Source: Latrodectus hesperus
Lineage: Eukaryota; Arthropoda; Arachnida; Araneae; Theridiidae
Assembly: GCA_037975125.1 (NCBI GenBank)
Contig: CM075862.1
Coordinates: forward strand, 57,459,279 to 57,523,278
DNA length: 64,000 nucleotides
Reading direction: 5' to 3'
Shown: piece after piece, positions 1 to 13,180 of the stretch
Position numbering within the stretch: the first letter of the stretch is position 1
Layout: the number at the start of each line of letters is the position of its first letter
The notes under the pieces: generated by a model
What the model saw: the letters and a program-made list of their open reading frames with translations, nothing else
What the model was told of the DNA's origin: nothing
Database searches by the model: none
Position numbers and translations under genes: made by a program

Positions 1-2810
1 CCAATTATATATGGAATTTAAGATGAACATTCTCCTGGTGCTTGAAATTCCAAAACTAAATTATTTCTATTAGATTAATACGATGCTTAATCTAATATTC
101 CTTTTCCGAGATATTTTTGAGTAATTTGTAATTTTATTCTAAATAAAGTTATTATTAAATTATAGTAAATAAAATATCATCAAAATTATCAAATTTTTTA
201 ATTCTAAATAAAATTAAATCCGTTTAAATAAAATAGTTTAGTCAATGAAACATTTACTCGACTATGATTGTAACTTTTAATAGAAATATTGTTGGAGAAA
301 AACTCAAAAGCTTTTTTCTATAAAAGGTTAATTTCTATAAAAATAAATAAAGATTAATCTGTAAATTTTTGGTTTTGTAAAAAATTTATTTCGAAATTTT
401 ATTTTTAAGTTTTTTGTATATATCTCTCTGGGAAAAATTATCGGACGCTTTGTTGGTATTATTTATGTTTAATGTGAATCGTCATTTTGTGATCAAGTAA
501 GCTTAGATTTTATATTAATTTTAACTAGTTAAAGGATATTTTATATTCTTCAGTTTACATGATTTTTTTTTGGTTCACATTCAAACAATGCGAACTCATT
601 TCAGTAATATTTTGCTAAAGACTGTGAATCTCAGTAAATTCAACTTTGAGTGTTTTCTGAGTTTCGAGAATTAAAAGTTTGCAGCCGAAATTTTCAAAGA
701 ATTGATATGATTTTTTTCATATAATGTGCCTAAGTTTGCCGACTTCACTGAGAAACAATTTTTGTGTCCAATGTCTTTCATATCTTTCAGTGTTAATGAA
801 ACCACATTAAGATAGATTTTCTCATCTTTTTTATCATACTCTCCAGATGTTCTTTAAGTTTAAAATTTACCATAAAGATTTTTTCTAGGTAAACCAGGTA
901 CAATTCCTGACTATAAGTCATTCAAATGAGCCATAGTTATTAAAGATTTCAAACATCATAGCCACAATAGAATGAAAGTATTATATTAACAAAACAATAA
1001 TAGAATCTTGTGATGACTAAAATAAATACTTGAGTTGTTATAGGTATAGAATTTAATTCATGAAATTGTATATTTTCCATCCAATGAGCTGTGTATCTCT
1101 TGTCTTATACTTATAAAAATAAATAAAAAAAAGTATAATAATCTTTTCATTTCAAATTTCTACTGTGAATATTTCAATCACACTTCTTTTGAAACATCAT
1201 TTTTATTTACAATGAGGTGATATTTATTTTGGCTGAGTTACTGAGAGGGAGCAATATTAAGAGATGAAGCAATATTTATTATCACTGCTTCAGTACAACA
1301 TCTCAGGGAAGTCCTTGTAATGAATTAATTTATGTAAATGATAAGTATTTTAATAATTCTATATTCATTTGTTTAACTTAAGAGTTTTCAAACACAAATA
1401 TTCCTAACACTGGATAACGTAGTGAAAAATAATACTTTTAATAGAACTCTATAATGTCTATGTACGATTACATGAAAACTCAATTACTTCAGTTTATCAG
1501 AAAATCAGAAAAATAATTTTTGTATTAGATAAAACTGAATAATAATCAATTTTAAACGTCTATACCATTGCTCTCTCAACTTCAAAGATATATTATTTTA
1601 CTATTACTGCCTATTGATTCATTATTGATAAATTTCAATAGACTTTCAACTAAAATAAGCGACTATTTATGTGATCGTATATGGAAATATAACTAACTGA
1701 ATATAAAATTATAATAGATATAAAATTAATTCTTATATATTATATAAGAATAAGATTTTTCAGAGTGAAGGAAAGCAAAAACGTAGAGTTCTGCTTTTGA
1801 ACAAAATAAAACATCGTGGGAATTATTTTAATTAGGTAACATTATTTCATTTCATTTGATAACGAGGCTACAAAATCGCCTAAAATATGAACAATAATGA
1901 AATTGAAAACATTTTTTTACTACTAAAGACTGGATATTAAATATAAAAGATTTCGACTATAATATAAAGAAAAGTGTCGAAAGTTTATATATAATAAAAT
2001 AAATTTTTATATGTTTAATCACGCATCGTATAATTTCAATATTTAAAGGAAGTATGTCACTTTACTAAATTCAATGATTAAAATTGAATGGATAAGACTA
2101 TAAAGCCAAACCCTTAACATAGAGTAACCTAAACTAACATTAACTATCAATCTTACATTGATTTTACTTTAAGACAACATTTTTATACTTTTTATTAAGT
2201 TATAGTACAAAAAATGCTTGTGTTACAAATAGAAATTTTGTTTTAATAGTAAAACATAAAGTATGCTTTAATCAATATCCTTATTATAATATTACCTTAA
2301 AATTTCTGGAGAAAACATAAGCAATAATTGATGCATTTTCTTTTCATTTGATTGTAATCTATCAAAAGTAATAAATGTTTAATTAATTAATATTGTCTTA
2401 AAAATAAAATAATAAAAATATATTTCATACTCTTTTAATTTTTAGAGTATAGAAATAAAAATAAATTTTCGTGGATAGATTTTTTAGTATATGTAAGAGA
2501 GATTCTCGTTTCAATAACGTTTATGAATAGATGATTTATGAAGAAAGATTATTCTCAACTTTTATCATGCGATATTCAGTTTTAATAATTTTAGAAGGAT
2601 TACATTACCTGCAAATTAAATATCATATATATATTTGCTGTTGATAATTGACGAATAACTAATTAAAATTAAAGTATTCCATTAAACGGAAGTTCTAGAA
2701 TACAGTTTTGGAAAATCACTAAGGCATTCAAGGCAATCAAATTCCATATCAATTAATCAATAGATAAAAAACAAAGCTTTATACAAAAGAGAAAATACGT
2801 ATTAAATTTG

Positions 2811-2813
<3 letters not shown>
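1..2813. other. AT-rich sequence, nothing recognised
   Basis: No gene, element end or structured repeat could be supported here. Confidence 0.6.

Positions 2814-2895
<82 letters not shown>
2814..2895. repeat. (TA)n microsatellite
   Basis: Uninterrupted TA dinucleotides, about 41 units. Flanking sequence is unique AT-rich DNA. Confidence 0.98.
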
Positions 2896-2896
<1 letters not shown>

Positions 2897-3339
2897 CTTT
2901 AATCTTAAAATCTTGCGGCATTTGATATTTTTATATTTTGCTGAATTCGATTATATTTATTAATTGAATAATGTCATACCTTTCTGAAAATATATAAATA
3001 TCAAGAATACCTTAAAATTAGTATTTACAATTTTTCAAAGGCATTTTTAGCAAAGCTATTTGATATAAATTTCAATAATTTAATATTACCAGATTAATAT
3101 TACCAAATTATTATTTACCAGAATGTGAAAAAGAGAATATTTTCATCGCATTCAGTTTGCAATATTAGCATACTACTGTGTACTATAAAGTGTATTTTTA
3201 TATGTTGACTATAATTTAGCAATTTTCTCATCAAAGCAATGTTTTATAATCATTTCATCACATCCTTTTTATGAAAAATAGATTAAGTCATACACTTTCA
3301 CAGAACTTTTGGAATTTTCTAGCTTTCAATATTATCGGT

Positions 3340-3570
3340 TAGTTCAGTAAGACTCAATTGTTCTGCAGAATTCAATGGGCTTTCTTATCTAAAAAATATT
3401 CAAAGAAAAGAAAGCCATGGCCAAAGAATGTCTTTTCATTAGCATTCCTTAATTGTCTTATGTGTGCAGGAATTAATCATAAAAGAGCGAATAGCTGTAG
3501 CGAGAAAGGTTTGGTAAAGAATGTAAACCCTTTTGGGGATAACGTTTGGAGAAAATTCTTTTCTTGCATA
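3340..3570. other. GC-elevated unique block
   Basis: Slightly GC-richer, complex sequence with a 71-codon plus-strand frame of no recognisable family. Could be conserved non-coding DNA or chance. Confidence 0.25.
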
Positions 3571-4580
3571 TAAATGATTTTGTTTTAATATGTACTTTGG
3601 AAAAAATTATTGATAGTGCTAAAAGTAATAGAGTTTATTGAGATATTTATTATCGTTAATGAAGCAGAACTTTTCATTCATAGGAAAACAATTGGGGGAT
3701 CCTGTGACAAATCAGAATATGTTTATGTTTAAAAGAAAATGAGTGGTAATTAGAGAGCGTTATAAAAGCTATATTAATATACACAATTTAAACATACATT
3801 CTTATCACTTATTTTAATAACCATGTTTTATGTACAAACTTAACTTTAAGAAATTAAGTAAATATTTTATATCCTAGAAGATACCGTACTCTATAAATAT
3901 TTTCCGAAAATAATTTTTCATAGCCAGATATTATATTCACAATTTCATAAATTATTAAAAATAACTTATATAATAATTTGTTTTTCATTAATTTAATTTG
4001 GAAAGATGTATTTAGACTAATATATTTAATAAATTTATTGAAACACTTTAATTTTTATATGCATATAAATATTCTGTATGTTATTCACTGTTGATATAAT
4101 CGTACTATGATAATATTTAACACATTGATAATAATTTTAATATTATCACTTGGTTGGTAACTACTTTGAAATATTATACCAAAAAAGAGATATTTATATT
4201 AATCAATTCCTTTTTTTCTTGTGATTTATTTAAAATAATTCATAAACAGAATAATATACATGATGTGCCTTCGGTATAATACACAATTTTTAATCTCTCA
4301 GTGAAGAAAGCTTTTATAATATCATATCTCTACACGCACTGGTGAAAATATATAAAGGGTGATTTTAATTGAAATTGCATATTAATATTATTTAAAAATA
4401 TTTATCAAGATTTAATGATATTTCTTCTTGATATTAGTTAAACAATAAATACTATTGATGAAATAGAAAATAATTTCAATTGGGACTGATAGATAACGTT
4501 GTAATCTTTGTATAGTAAAAAAAGTGCTTTTGGAAAAAGGCCAAATTTATAAAGCTAACTCAAATATATATGTAAGTAAA

Positions 4581-5841
4581 ATGTTCTCCATATAATTTCC
4601 ATATATCTTATACTTGTGTGAAGATACAGAAGCATTCGCCTACTATTTTTAAAAACAAAAAATAATCCAGAATCTCCAATTAGGATATCGGTCTCTGTAA
4701 AGTCTTTCTAAAAATCGCATTTGAAAAACACCAGTTTATAAAAACTTTAAATTTTGGATCTGCATTAAATCTGAAAAAGTTGAGGAATAAGTATACAGAA
4801 AAAGCTAAAGAACTATTGTTTTGATATTGGGGAGGATGTCTCTACATTATTATGAGATTCATTAGTTAGTGTTCTGAGAACATACAATGCACAGTGAAAT
4901 ACCAAATATTTGACAATCTCATAAGCATGATTGAGATTTTCAAATATACTTATAATGTGATCAAAACAAAGAAATTAAATCACAGTTTTATGAAGATTTC
5001 ATATTTCTCGCAAATAATTTGCTTCAAAAATAAGATTTTCGATGCAGAATTAGCAATCCATAAGTAAAATATAAAGTATATTTCTTTGGATAATATATTT
5101 CTCTAATACACATTACTACTTGGCTATAAGTGATTCCATCTTAATGTTTAAAATATCCGTGTAATGAAACCAATAGCAATTAAGAAGATGTAATATAATT
5201 GAAATATAGAAAGAGAGCAGTAAATTTCATAATGAAGAGATATAAGATTTATGGTAGAGCAAAATAAGTTGGAATAGGCTTCGAAAATGCATTATATCTC
5301 TGTTTAAAATTGAAAAAGAATCTATATCAAATGATACAGATTTAAAAAAAAACATGTAATCTTTTAACAATTGTATAATTTTGAAATAAATACCTAAATA
5401 TTTTATATACGATCATATGCTCATTGTGTCATTAGTATAAGCATATACAGATCAGATAACATTTTTAAGGTGGTTAGTTAATTTGCTTGTCTAAATACAT
5501 CATAAATTTTCAGTTATATCTTGGTCTTTTCTAGTGCAGGCAAAGATAGATGCTTATCTTCATCACAAGTTCATCAAAACATGTTTGGATGAGCCCTATT
5601 GCATAAATAGGTGCATTATCAACCTTGAAAATTCCTTCTCCTACAAAAAATAAAGTTTACATCATAAGATAAATGTGGCAATCTAATTTTCTATATATTT
5701 TTCTATAGAGATTCTGTCTTCTCTGGTTTGCGATTGATCTAACAGAAAGCCATGACACGCCGACCTATTGAGCCATATCTATCTTCATGCTTGTCAGTCG
5801 AAAAGAAAAAATAATGATCATCCGATATACATCTCCCATAG
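4581..5841. repeat. Tandem duplication, copy 1 (about 1.26 kb)
   Basis: The copy starts at atgttctccatataatttcc and runs to the junction at about 5841-5844. It repeats in 5842-7121 with scattered substitutions (a few percent by eye) and small indels. It carries the same minus-strand Tc1-like remnant as copy 2 but lacks the sequence that continues beyond 7121. Confidence 0.93.
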
Positions 5842-5843
5842 AT
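5540..5843 (-). pseudogene. Tc1-like transposase remnant (in duplication copy 1)
   Basis: Same arrangement as the copy at 6800-7170, with the DNAPIY and helix-turn-helix-like pieces readable on the minus strand. It is cut at its 5' end by the duplication junction, so the first residues present in copy 2 are absent here. Confidence 0.6.
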
Positions 5844-7121
5844 GTTCTCCATATAATTTCCATATATCTTATACTTGTGTGAAGATACAGAAGCATTCGC
5901 CTACTATTTTTAAAAACAAAAAATAATCCAGAATCTCCAATTAGGATATCGGTCTCTGTAAAGTCTTTCTAAAACATTGCATTTGAAAAACACCGGTTTA
6001 TAAAAACTTTAAATTTTGGATCTGCATTCAGTCTGAAAAAGTTGATGAATAAGTATACAGAAAAAGCTAAAGAACTATTGTTTTGATATTGGGGAGGATG
6101 TCTCTACATTATTATAAAATTCATCAATCAGTGTTTTGAGAACATACAATGCACAGTGAATTACCAAATGTTTGGCAATCTCATAAGCATGGTTGAGATT
6201 TTCAAATATACTTATAATGTGATCAAAACAAAGAAATTAAATCACAGTTTCATGAAGATTTCATATTTCTCGCAAATAATTTGCTTCAAAAATAAGATTT
6301 TCGATGCAGAATTAGCAATCCATAAGTAAAATATAAAGTATATTTCTTTGGATAATATATTTCTCTAATATACATTACTACTTGTCTATAAATGATTCCT
6401 TCTTAATGATTAAAATATCCGTGTAATGAAACCAATAGCAATTAAGAAGATATAATATAATTGGAATATTATTTATATAGAAAGAGAGCAGTAAATTTCA
6501 TAAAGAGGAGATATAAGATTTATGGTAGAGCAAATTAAGATGGAATATGCTTCCAAAATGCATTATATCTCTGTTTAAAATGGAAAAAGAATCTATATCA
6601 AATGATACAGATTTAAAATAAAATGTAATCTATTATGATTTTAACAATTTTATAATTTTGAAATAAATATCTAAATATTTTATATACGATCATATGCTCA
6701 TTGTGTCATTAGTATAAGCGTATACAGATAAAATAACATTTTTAAGGTGGCTAGTTAAGTTGTTTGTCTAAATACATCATAAAGTTTCAATTATATCTTG
6801 GTCTTTTATAGTGCAGGCAAAGATAGATGCTTATCTTCATCACGAGTTCATCAAAACATGTTTGGATGAGCCCTATTGCATAAATAGGTGCATTATCAAC
6901 CTTGAAAATTCCTTCTCCTACAAAAAATAAAGTTTACATCATAAGATAAATGTGGCAATCTAGTTTTCTATATATTTTTCTATAGAGACTCTGCCTTCTC
7001 TGGTTTGCGATTGATCTAACAGAAAGCCATGACACGCCGACCTCTTGAGCCATATCTATCTTCCTGCTTGTCAGTCGAAAAGAAAAAATAATGATCATCC
7101 GATATACATCTCTCATAGATG
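5842..7121. repeat. Tandem duplication, copy 2 (about 1.28 kb)
   Basis: Second copy in direct orientation and abutting the first. The junction shows short shared sequence (gatg/atg), which fits a microhomology-type or replication-slippage duplication. Small indels against copy 1 include an added atattatttat segment near 6467. Confidence 0.93.
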
Positions 7122-7170
7122 TACTTCCGATCACTTTTGACGATTTGTTAAACCATATTCCTTCTTCCAC
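6800..7170 (-). pseudogene. Tc1-like transposase remnant (in duplication copy 2)
   Basis: On the minus strand an open piece (7170 to 6937) contains a helix-turn-helix-like stretch, DMAQEVGVSWLSVRSIAN. After a break, VDNAPIYAIGLIQTCFDE (about 6848-6901) resembles the second catalytic-aspartate region of Tc1 transposases (DNAP then H-T-x-x-x-x-W-F-x-E), and EDKHLSLPAL follows in a shifted frame. The stretch between the two pieces is missing most of the catalytic core. The same remnant is in copy 1 near 5540-5840. Family assignment rests on these short motifs. Confidence 0.65.
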
Positions 7171-7354
7171 TTATCTATTGACCAAATTATAAGAGTTTGA
7201 TACTCTTTAAACCAAGTTTTGCATTAACATCAGATAAGTTGTATAAGAATTGTTGTTATGCCTTCATTTTTATGAAGGTGATTTCTAGTTGTAATAATTG
7301 ATACTGGAGTATCCAGATAATGTTGGAGCTCTAATGTCACTTTTACTGCAGTTG

Positions 7355-7540
7355 TTTGCTTTTTAACGCCGAAAAAGGCTATCCCGAGTTAACTCGGGCA
7401 AAAAACTGCGCGTTAGTCAGCCATTCCGAGCCCCTTGAAAGGGGCAACTAGCTTCACTGCAAAGCTTCCAGTTCAACTCCCAGATTTGATAGATTGGTGT
7501 GAGACCAGGTCTAGCGTAATTCAGTTAGACTGAATTACTA
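7355..7540. repeat. GC-richer block with three inverted repeats
   Basis: Contains a perfect palindrome CCCGAGTTAACTCGGG (7383-7398), a hairpin GCCCCTTGAAAGGGGC (7430-7445) and a hairpin of two 10-bp arms GTAATTCAGT/ACTGAATTAC with a TAG loop (7516-7538). GC content is far above the flanks. No coding frame or known element end was recognised. Confidence 0.8.
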
Positions 7541-9599
7541 AGACTAGTCAATTCGGTTAAATTAACTATTATAATTTACCAGATTAATTTAACTAGCTTC
7601 ATTTAACTAATGCGAGTGTTTACTCAAAATACAATTATCAATGGTTTTAACTGAACTGCATTTTTCTATTTTTATTCGCATTTTTGTTTTGATATTTGAT
7701 TAATATTTCTGGTAACAAAGCAAAGTTATTAGAATTTTTTGCATAAAAATTGCTAAATTCTGTTTGTTAATATTAAAGAACTGAAATAGATACAAAAGTA
7801 AAAAGAAACTAGGTGGTTGAACTATAAAAGTTATTCTAATCATTGTTTGAATTCAGTTGATTTTATCATTTTTATATTGATTGCCAAAAAACTACTTTTC
7901 CTTTTATTTTTCAGATAAATAAAATTGTGTGCAGTTAGTAAAATTGTCAATATGTAAATGTTAAATAATTAGGACAACTGCAATCATTTTTTAAATGAAC
8001 AAAATATTTCTATTATGAAATAATTTCTAAGTTTATAAAAACAACTGAATAAAAAATCTGAATTTTTATTTTGCCTCAATACATATCAGTAAAAAAATCT
8101 ATTAAAGTGTGCATTCATTTAGATTTTCAAAATTTCAAAAAGACTAATTTAACTAGCCAGGGAAGTGCTAATCATAAAAGGTATAGAAGGGTATGGGCAA
8201 TCAAAATTAGAATGTTAAAGGGGATATTTAACTAAATTCTAAAGTGAGTAGCAAATTTGATGTACATATATTGTTAAGTTTAAATTACTGAAAATCCTAA
8301 TATCAAAAGATACCAAAATGATCGATTTAGATTTCAAATTCGTAATTAATGGATATTGTGAACCTAGCAAAATTTTGAATGTTAAATTAATAACGTGTAT
8401 AATAGTAATACAAAATATTCTAAAATTTCAATCCATAAAAAAGACAAAAGTGATTTCCAATATATTTCGTTCAAGTACGATAATATTCGAAAGTATATTT
8501 GACACTTTGTTATTTTTGTTTGCATATATGTATATAAATGTTATTTTATTTATATCTCTTACATGAAATTTAAGTTCTACTTGCTTATTTCAAATGTGGA
8601 AATATTGCCAGTTTTCGATAATCATATCTGATTCGAGCTACGAAGAGGAATTGCATCCATAATCAAAGTGTGTAACACATGAGATCGATATTTTTGATTT
8701 AATTTATAGTAAAAAAATTACTTATAGAAAAAAATAATATCCTTTGGAAGAAAAACAAATTATATTAATGAGATTTTTTTATAAATTATTTTTAATTCAA
8801 ATGTTGAAGTTTTTTTTTTTAAAAAAAACTAGAATTTTCTATTTTTTACTGATAATACATAAATGCAGTAAAATATTTCGAATGATTGTATATATTATTC
8901 TATTACCATATCTTAAATATTTTATAAAAAATAAGAATTTTATGAAATTAATTAAAATTTGAGACATTACAAGTATTAATTATTCTATAAATAATATGTT
9001 TCATCTAATATTAATGCCTCTAATGTAATAAAATGCAAGAAAAAATACTTTTTAGAGATTCATGGCAAATTTAAAATGAAGAAAATACTATAACTTTGAA
9101 TCAGTTGATTACGCTAGAGCAATCTCAGTCAATTTATAACTTATTATGCTTACATAATTTTAAAGAAAAAAATTTGTTAATTTGTTTAAAATTTTAAAAT
9201 GGATATTTCAAATTTTATGCATCCCGTATTTCTTATATTTTAAATTTGTCATGAAGTCACATATTTCCCGAATATCAACTACGCAACTAAGGTATAAATA
9301 CAATTTGCTTCCATTAGTGAAAAAAGATATGGAAAAAAATTTAATATAGCAGCCATGTATAATTCAAATGAATTTTTAAATATATTAACATTGAGAATAC
9401 AATAAAATATGACCCTCAATAATAATAGTTGACATATATTTTTTTCTATATTTAAGCATTTGTTAAAATGACTTAGAATTATATTAAAATTTTAGGGCAA
9501 AAATACGGAATATATTTAAAAAAAATTTTTATTGAGTGTGGTAAAAAATTGAAACAAATATTTGTAAAAAATTCACAGTTGAAAGGAGATTTAAAAAGT
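7541..9599. other. AT-rich sequence, nothing recognised
   Basis: Short open frames at 8318-8566 and 8744-8962 are composed of AT-rich codons only and look like chance. Confidence 0.55.
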
Positions 9600-11060
9600 A
9601 AACTACAAACATGTGTTGTCTCATTTAGCTATATGGGGTAATGGACAATCCACACTGTAATTCAATCATCGAGATGACCACTTCTTTGTGGTTGTAAGGG
9701 AAATAGCGGATACACGTCTCATTAGGAATTAAAGTCGTTTGTACTCTTGACAAGTGCTTAGGGGGACAAACTAGCATTGCAGTGACTGCACAAACTATGT
9801 TGCTCCCCAAGCAAATTTTAAATAAGATTTTTCACAAAACTTCAGGAGGTTAAGGGGTTAAACATTACAATCAGCTTGAGTACCTGTCGATATCTCACAT
9901 TAAGCTTTCCTTTCCAGCCATTTTTTTGCAAATCTTGTCTTGTAGCAATCTATTTTGCTGTCATAATTTTAAGCAACATACCTATAGAAACAGCTAAAAT
10001 TTGGATTTTTCAGTCCCATTTGTTTCACCGAGAAGGGCCTGTTTGAAAATGTAGGAAATAAAATATTTTGTACGAATGAAAAAATAAATAAATAATAAAA
10101 AAATAAGAAACCTTGACACATATAAAACTTTTAAGAATCTACGAGTAAAAGTTAATTATATAATCTTCTGTTATTGAAAAAACTGCTATATATATAATAT
10201 TATATATTAGACTCATCAGAGCGCATTAAAATTTATATTTTTAACTTTTTTACTAGCTGTATGTGTGTGTGGAGGAACCACTACAAGTTAAAATGTACGA
10301 CGAAAACAGTAAGAAGTAGTTATGAGAAACTTCTAACTTCTGGACAACAACTACACATCGACAAGAACTGATGTCATCTTAAAATCCTGTTGATGAAATT
10401 TGAAATAACTCGACAGCAAATTTTGTTTGTTGGAAAAGGAAGAAAAGTGAGATAAAAGAGAATGCAAAAATTCTCACTGGAACTGCCGTTGTCCCTTCAT
10501 TAGCAAGATAAATTATGTGAGAGGAAGAAGTTAACTTCCATATTGTGTAATTTGGTTTCTTAGCGGAATTAATTACTGGACCAATATTTTTGAAGAAATG
10601 AATTTTGAAGGACTTATCACTTATTTCGCTATCACTTATCACTTATTTGTGTCATGGAATCTTCCTACACTCCATTGCGAATTTGTTAAAATGATTTCCA
10701 TGCAAAATTGAGCTGCTTTGCATATCACGTTTTAAAGCTAACAGTTGTTGAAGTAGATGTTTGAAAATACTTGTGATATTAGTCGATATTTTCAACAATT
10801 TTATATCCACTATCTCACATCGTGGTCTCAATATCCTTCAAGTGAAAGGATATATCTTGAAGTCATAGATCTAATATTAGGTGTCTTCTACCACTACTTC
10901 TAAATTTGATGTTTCTGAACAAGTTGCTTTCACTAACTGATAAAGTAATATCAGGGCTTGGAAAATGGAAATATAAAGTGCAACAACAACATGATAAAAC
11001 GCATAGCAACTTGGGTTATGAGAATGCTCAAGAAAAATTATTTATCAGGAGGGTTCAATA
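9600..11060. other. Moderately GC-rich stretch, probably an unrecognised decayed repeat
   Basis: GC content is higher than the surroundings over more than 1 kb. Minus-strand frames of 61 codons (9625-9810) and 87 codons (10379-10642) are open but match nothing I recognise. A short tandem atcacttattt repeat is at 10616-10645. Confidence 0.4.
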
Positions 11061-11757
11061 AATGTCTTTCATTTGAAACAAATTTTACTGTTGTATTTAA
11101 AAATTTTACGTAAACACTCCATCATGTTTCAGAACAGAAAATGTCAAACATATGATGTTTCAATTATTATTAGTTATTTAATTAATTAGTATGTTTGATG
11201 TCATGCAATTTTTTATAATAATTATTATTACAATATTATGTATTATAACATTTTCTGTTAGGCGTACAGTGTTTCCTCAGAAATATCATATTACAATGCC
11301 CTCATTTTTTCTGGTATTTTTTTATTTAACCCATGCTTTTATTTCATGAATTGAATTATTAATGTTTCATTTTTAAATGAATTAAAAACTAACTCAATTG
11401 AATTGTCTTATTTTTCATTCTAAAAAGGATATTTGTTATTCATTTAAGAGAACAGTTTAATTAAAACATTTTTTTAAAATTTAAAATGTCAATAATACAA
11501 TTACTTACATCAATATATCTGATCTGTTTATAATGAAGTTTTATTTGAAAATGTTTTAACTAAGTGCGAAATATTTAGTATTTCAAGATCTGTAAATTCA
11601 TATTTTGATCGTAAAATATTACAAATAAGGTATCCTGATGATATGGCAGTTAGCACATTTCGTATAGTGTAAGGCATATTATGTGGACACCACTTTATAT
11701 TAATCTCTTATCTTGACTATGCATGATCTTAATTTTTCCTATATATATGAAATGAGA

Positions 11758-11861
<104 letters not shown>

Positions 11862-12039
11862 ACAAAGGATATTGAAAAGATCCGATAAGTAAATGATCCA
11901 AATTTGGTGTCAAGGCTCATAACCACATACCTGACAGTGGCTCTGCAATCAGGAAGTGGACCCTTTATAAACCGGCGGAGAATGAAAAATTCGGAAATTT
12001 TGATGATCACATAATGACACTAGAAATATCACACAATCA

Positions 12040-13180
12040 AGCCAGTTTGAGATGGCCTTATCATCGGCTTGAAAATTCCAGGCAGACCTACGTGCCGTGT
12101 TACTCATCAGTCCTATCGTTCGGAACATGCCATCAGAACATGTTACGTCAGTGGATATGAGATGGTATCCACATTCTTAGTACCAAGTATGTGGTTACTA
12201 CGAAAATGACGATGCAGGAGGATCAAAGAAGTTGACGGCAAGCTCTCGTGGATCCCGTAGTGATTTGTTCTACGATACAAATAGCAGCAAGTGTACCAAT
12301 TGTTCCACAAACCATTTCCAGACTCCTTGCGAAAGCGAATCTGTGATACAAGTGCTAGTTACGTTTATTAACTTTAACCCCTCAACATCAGTGACTACGT
12401 CTACAGTGATGCCAAACTCGAGCGACGTGAAGTATCACTGAAGGGCAAAACGTGAAGTTTATTGATAAATTCTAGTTCATTTCGGAGGCAGATGATAACG
12501 GCATAAGGTTGTAAAGGCGCTCTGGTGAACGATATACTTCCACCCACACTGTCAAATCGATACATTGCTCGCACAACATCCTTAATGGTCTGGGGTATGC
12601 CGCAGTGTATGATAGCCGGTACACTCCAGTTGTGGTACGTGGAACTAAACTGGCCAGCATTAAGTAGATGACATTTTTCAACTCCACATATGACATTTTC
12701 TAAATAATTTTCCAGAGGCAATTTTTTAGCAAGTTAATACTCGTTCACATACAGCTCGAGTTGCTCAAGACTTCCTACATCATGTTCAGCCTCTTCCATG
12801 GCCAGCATGCTCTCCTGATTTGTCCACAATTAAGTATTTTGGGACTAGAAGATGCCACTGTGTCTCTCTGTATATTACAGGAGGAGGCTGTTCAAATTTT
12901 GTGGGCATATCTGTTTCAAGACATCAGACATCAAATTAGCTAGATGCCGGACCATGTGGTGGTTTGATTTGATTTGTTTGATTTGTTTGTCGCTCAACGG
13001 TCATTTTTGCACACGAGGGCTAATTAGACCGGGACTTACGGCTTAAAGTGGATTCCGAACCACTACAAACATCCATGCCCAAGGTGGGATTCGAACCCAC
13101 GAACTGTTGAACCGAAGGCAGACCATGTGGTGGCATGTTTTACAGCAGTAGGCAAACCTACTCATTATTAAGGTTGCCCT
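12040..13180 (+). pseudogene. Dead Tc1-like DNA transposon (transposase pseudogene)
   Basis: Fragments in changing frames follow the order of a Tc1-family transposase. They are a helix-turn-helix part (AASVPIVPQTISRLLAKANL at about 12281-12340), DDNGIRL and RRSGERY (12491-12535), VYDSRYTPVVVRGTKLASI (12606-12662), and HTARVAQDFLHHVQPLPWPA then CSPDLSTIKYF (12748-12840). The catalytic glutamate expected after SPDLS is a lysine codon (STIKY), and the DNARP segment is lost. With the many stops it cannot encode an active enzyme. A SINE interrupts the 3' part. Terminal repeats were not identified. Confidence 0.85.
12963..13120 (-). mobile_element. Truncated tRNA-derived SINE inserted in a Tc1-like element, with 13-bp target duplication
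   Basis: The minus strand has a B box (gggttcgaatccc) followed by GGGCATGGATGT, an unrelated body, and a tail built of CAAAT/CAAAC units. gaccatgtggtgg occurs on both sides (12950-12962 and 13121-13133). The A-box half of the tRNA head is missing. The head sequence around the B box is shared with the SINE at 43791 but the bodies differ. Confidence 0.88.

Noticed and set aside
3358..3573. 71-codon plus-strand frame
   Set aside because: No upstream ATG context, domain or splice signal that stands out.
10379..10642. 87-codon minus-strand frame (and 61 codons at 9625-9810)
   Set aside because: Considered as transposase pieces because of the GC content, but no motif of any transposase family could be matched.
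12401..12721. 106-codon minus-strand frame (also the 74-codon frame at 12472-12696)
   Set aside because: Antisense shadow of the dead Tc1-like transposase on the plus strand.
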